From Chelydra serpentina (taxonomy: Eukaryota > Chordata > Testudines > Chelydridae): a stretch of 64,000 nucleotides of DNA. The notes beneath the pieces are model-generated. The model saw only the letters and a list, made by a program, of their open reading frames with translations, ran no database searches and was not told where the DNA came from. This document shows positions 63,108 to 64,000 of this stretch, one piece after another. A program made the position numbers and the translations under genes. Within the stretch, counting starts at the first letter, position 1; every line of letters begins with the position of its first letter. Where the stretch lies: contig JBAIAC010000024.1 in NCBI GenBank assembly GCA_037349315.1, positions 33,405,501 to 33,469,500 on the forward strand. Reading direction: 5' to 3'.

Positions 63108-63736
63108 CTGTATATACTCGTTCATAAGCCGAATTTTTTTTAGTAAAAAGGGGAAGCATCAGAGAAGGGGTTCGGCTTATGAATGGGTATAGAGAGGGGG
63201 AGAAGTGGGACATAGCCCCGCCCCCCAACAGAGGGGGAAAGGAGAGGCAGCACAGCCAGCAGCGCCAGAAGGGAAGAGGTGAGGCCAGAGTCTCTCCGCT
63301 TCTGGCCATGCTGCTCTCTCCCCAGCCTCCGAAGCAGCTGCAGCTCCGTGGCTGGCAGGCTGCGGCCACGCCACCGGCCTGCCAGAACAGCTCCAGCTGG
63401 GCCAGAGACATCCTTCCCTGGCCTGCCCCAAGTAAGGTGGGAAGGGATGGGATGGGGAGAGTGTGGGGGTCCCGGGCTAGGGGTGGAGCCTGGAGGGGTT
63501 ACATGGGAAGGGGTCATGTGGGGGGTGGTCACAGGGGTTACTCCCCTGACCCCCGGCTTCTCCCCCCCAAAAAAATTTCCCCGCCAGTTGCTGTCCTGGC
63601 CCATCAGGGTAAGCTGCTGGTGGGCCGGGATGTTTTGTTTACTTAGGTTTAACTCCGTGCCTGCGGACGCTCAAGGCAAACAAATCATCTCGGCCCACAG
63701 CGCATTATCCTGATGGGCCGGGAGTCAACGTTTGCC
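63108..63736. mobile_element. Mariner-like nonautonomous element, copy 2 (one end only)
   Basis: Starts CTGTATATACTCGTTCATAA after TA and runs inverted relative to copy 1 (15343-16149), sharing the AGTAAAAAGGGGAAGC-type subterminal part and the GC-rich interior. It stops in the hAT-like segment (GGCCCATCAGGGTAAGC, then CAACGTTTGCC) without the second terminal repeat, so that end is lost. Confidence 0.65.
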
Positions 63737-64000
63737 ACACATCCATACACACAGAGGCCTAAATGTAGAGATAACAAGATACACTGCTGAAACCTTGAAA
63801 AGGGAGAAGACGGATCTCAACTCCCAAGCCCGACTCATGGATAAGGTCCGCTGCTTTTGCTTATGGCAGAAGATTACTTTGGGGCCTGTAATGAAATAAG
63901 GATGGAACTGAGATAGAGTGTGGGTATAGTAGGGAGTGAAGTTCAGGACTTGACTTGACTCCACAAACAATTAGATAATGGAAAGCTGGGGTATGACTCT

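Overview
The window is vertebrate nuclear DNA, most likely from a turtle (probably a cryptodire). The evidence is its large introns, several CR1 LINE copies, a tRNA-headed SINE with a CR1-type 3' tail, MIR and L2 relics, and many short inverted-repeat DNA transposons of types I know from turtle and crocodilian genomes. There is no bacterial, plasmid, phage or CRISPR content. The species call is inference.

Only one protein-coding gene is visible: DPYD, dihydropyrimidine dehydrogenase, on the minus strand. Five consecutive coding exons are intact. They match human exons 4 to 8 in length (88, 162, 197, 82 and 88 nt), phase and sequence, and all have AG/GT splice borders. From 5' to 3' of the gene they lie at 56840-56927, 42217-42378, 26725-26921, 22209-22290 and 16649-16736. 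Together they encode about residues 78 to 284 in human numbering. This covers the N-terminal Fe-S ligands (C79, C82, C87, C91, C130, C136, C140 and the unusual Q156) and the start of the FAD-binding domain (GAGPAS loop, E218). I did not find exon 3 upstream (57-64 kb) or exon 9 downstream (1-16.6 kb), so both probably lie outside the window.

The rest is intron and repeats. Intron 8 (1-16648) has a quiet AT-rich start, an L2-like fragment, a nested pile of DNA transposons and CR1 at 7.7-10.1 kb, a 76-bp perfect tandem duplication, an L2-clade LINE coding relic and a mariner-like element. Intron 7 has a CR1, two MIRs, a 54-bp tandem duplication and a MITE. Intron 6 has a 19-G run and a SINE with a damaged tRNA head. 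Intron 5 has a Penelope-like fragment with a hammerhead-like core, a 3.6-kb CR1 with an ORF1 esterase relic, and a hAT MITE. Intron 4 has two Harbinger-like MITEs carrying strong splice-donor sequences in the DPYD sense direction, two hAT MITEs, a MIR and a CR1 3' end. Intron 3 (partial) has a MIR, a GC-rich composite repeat, a CR1 and a second mariner-like element.

I did not find a new multi-gene system. The points most worth a second look are paired base changes that preserve both hairpins of the Harbinger-like MITE, its conserved splice donors, the hammerhead-like core in intron 5, the nested insertion at 7.7-10.1 kb, and a close inverted duplication beside it.
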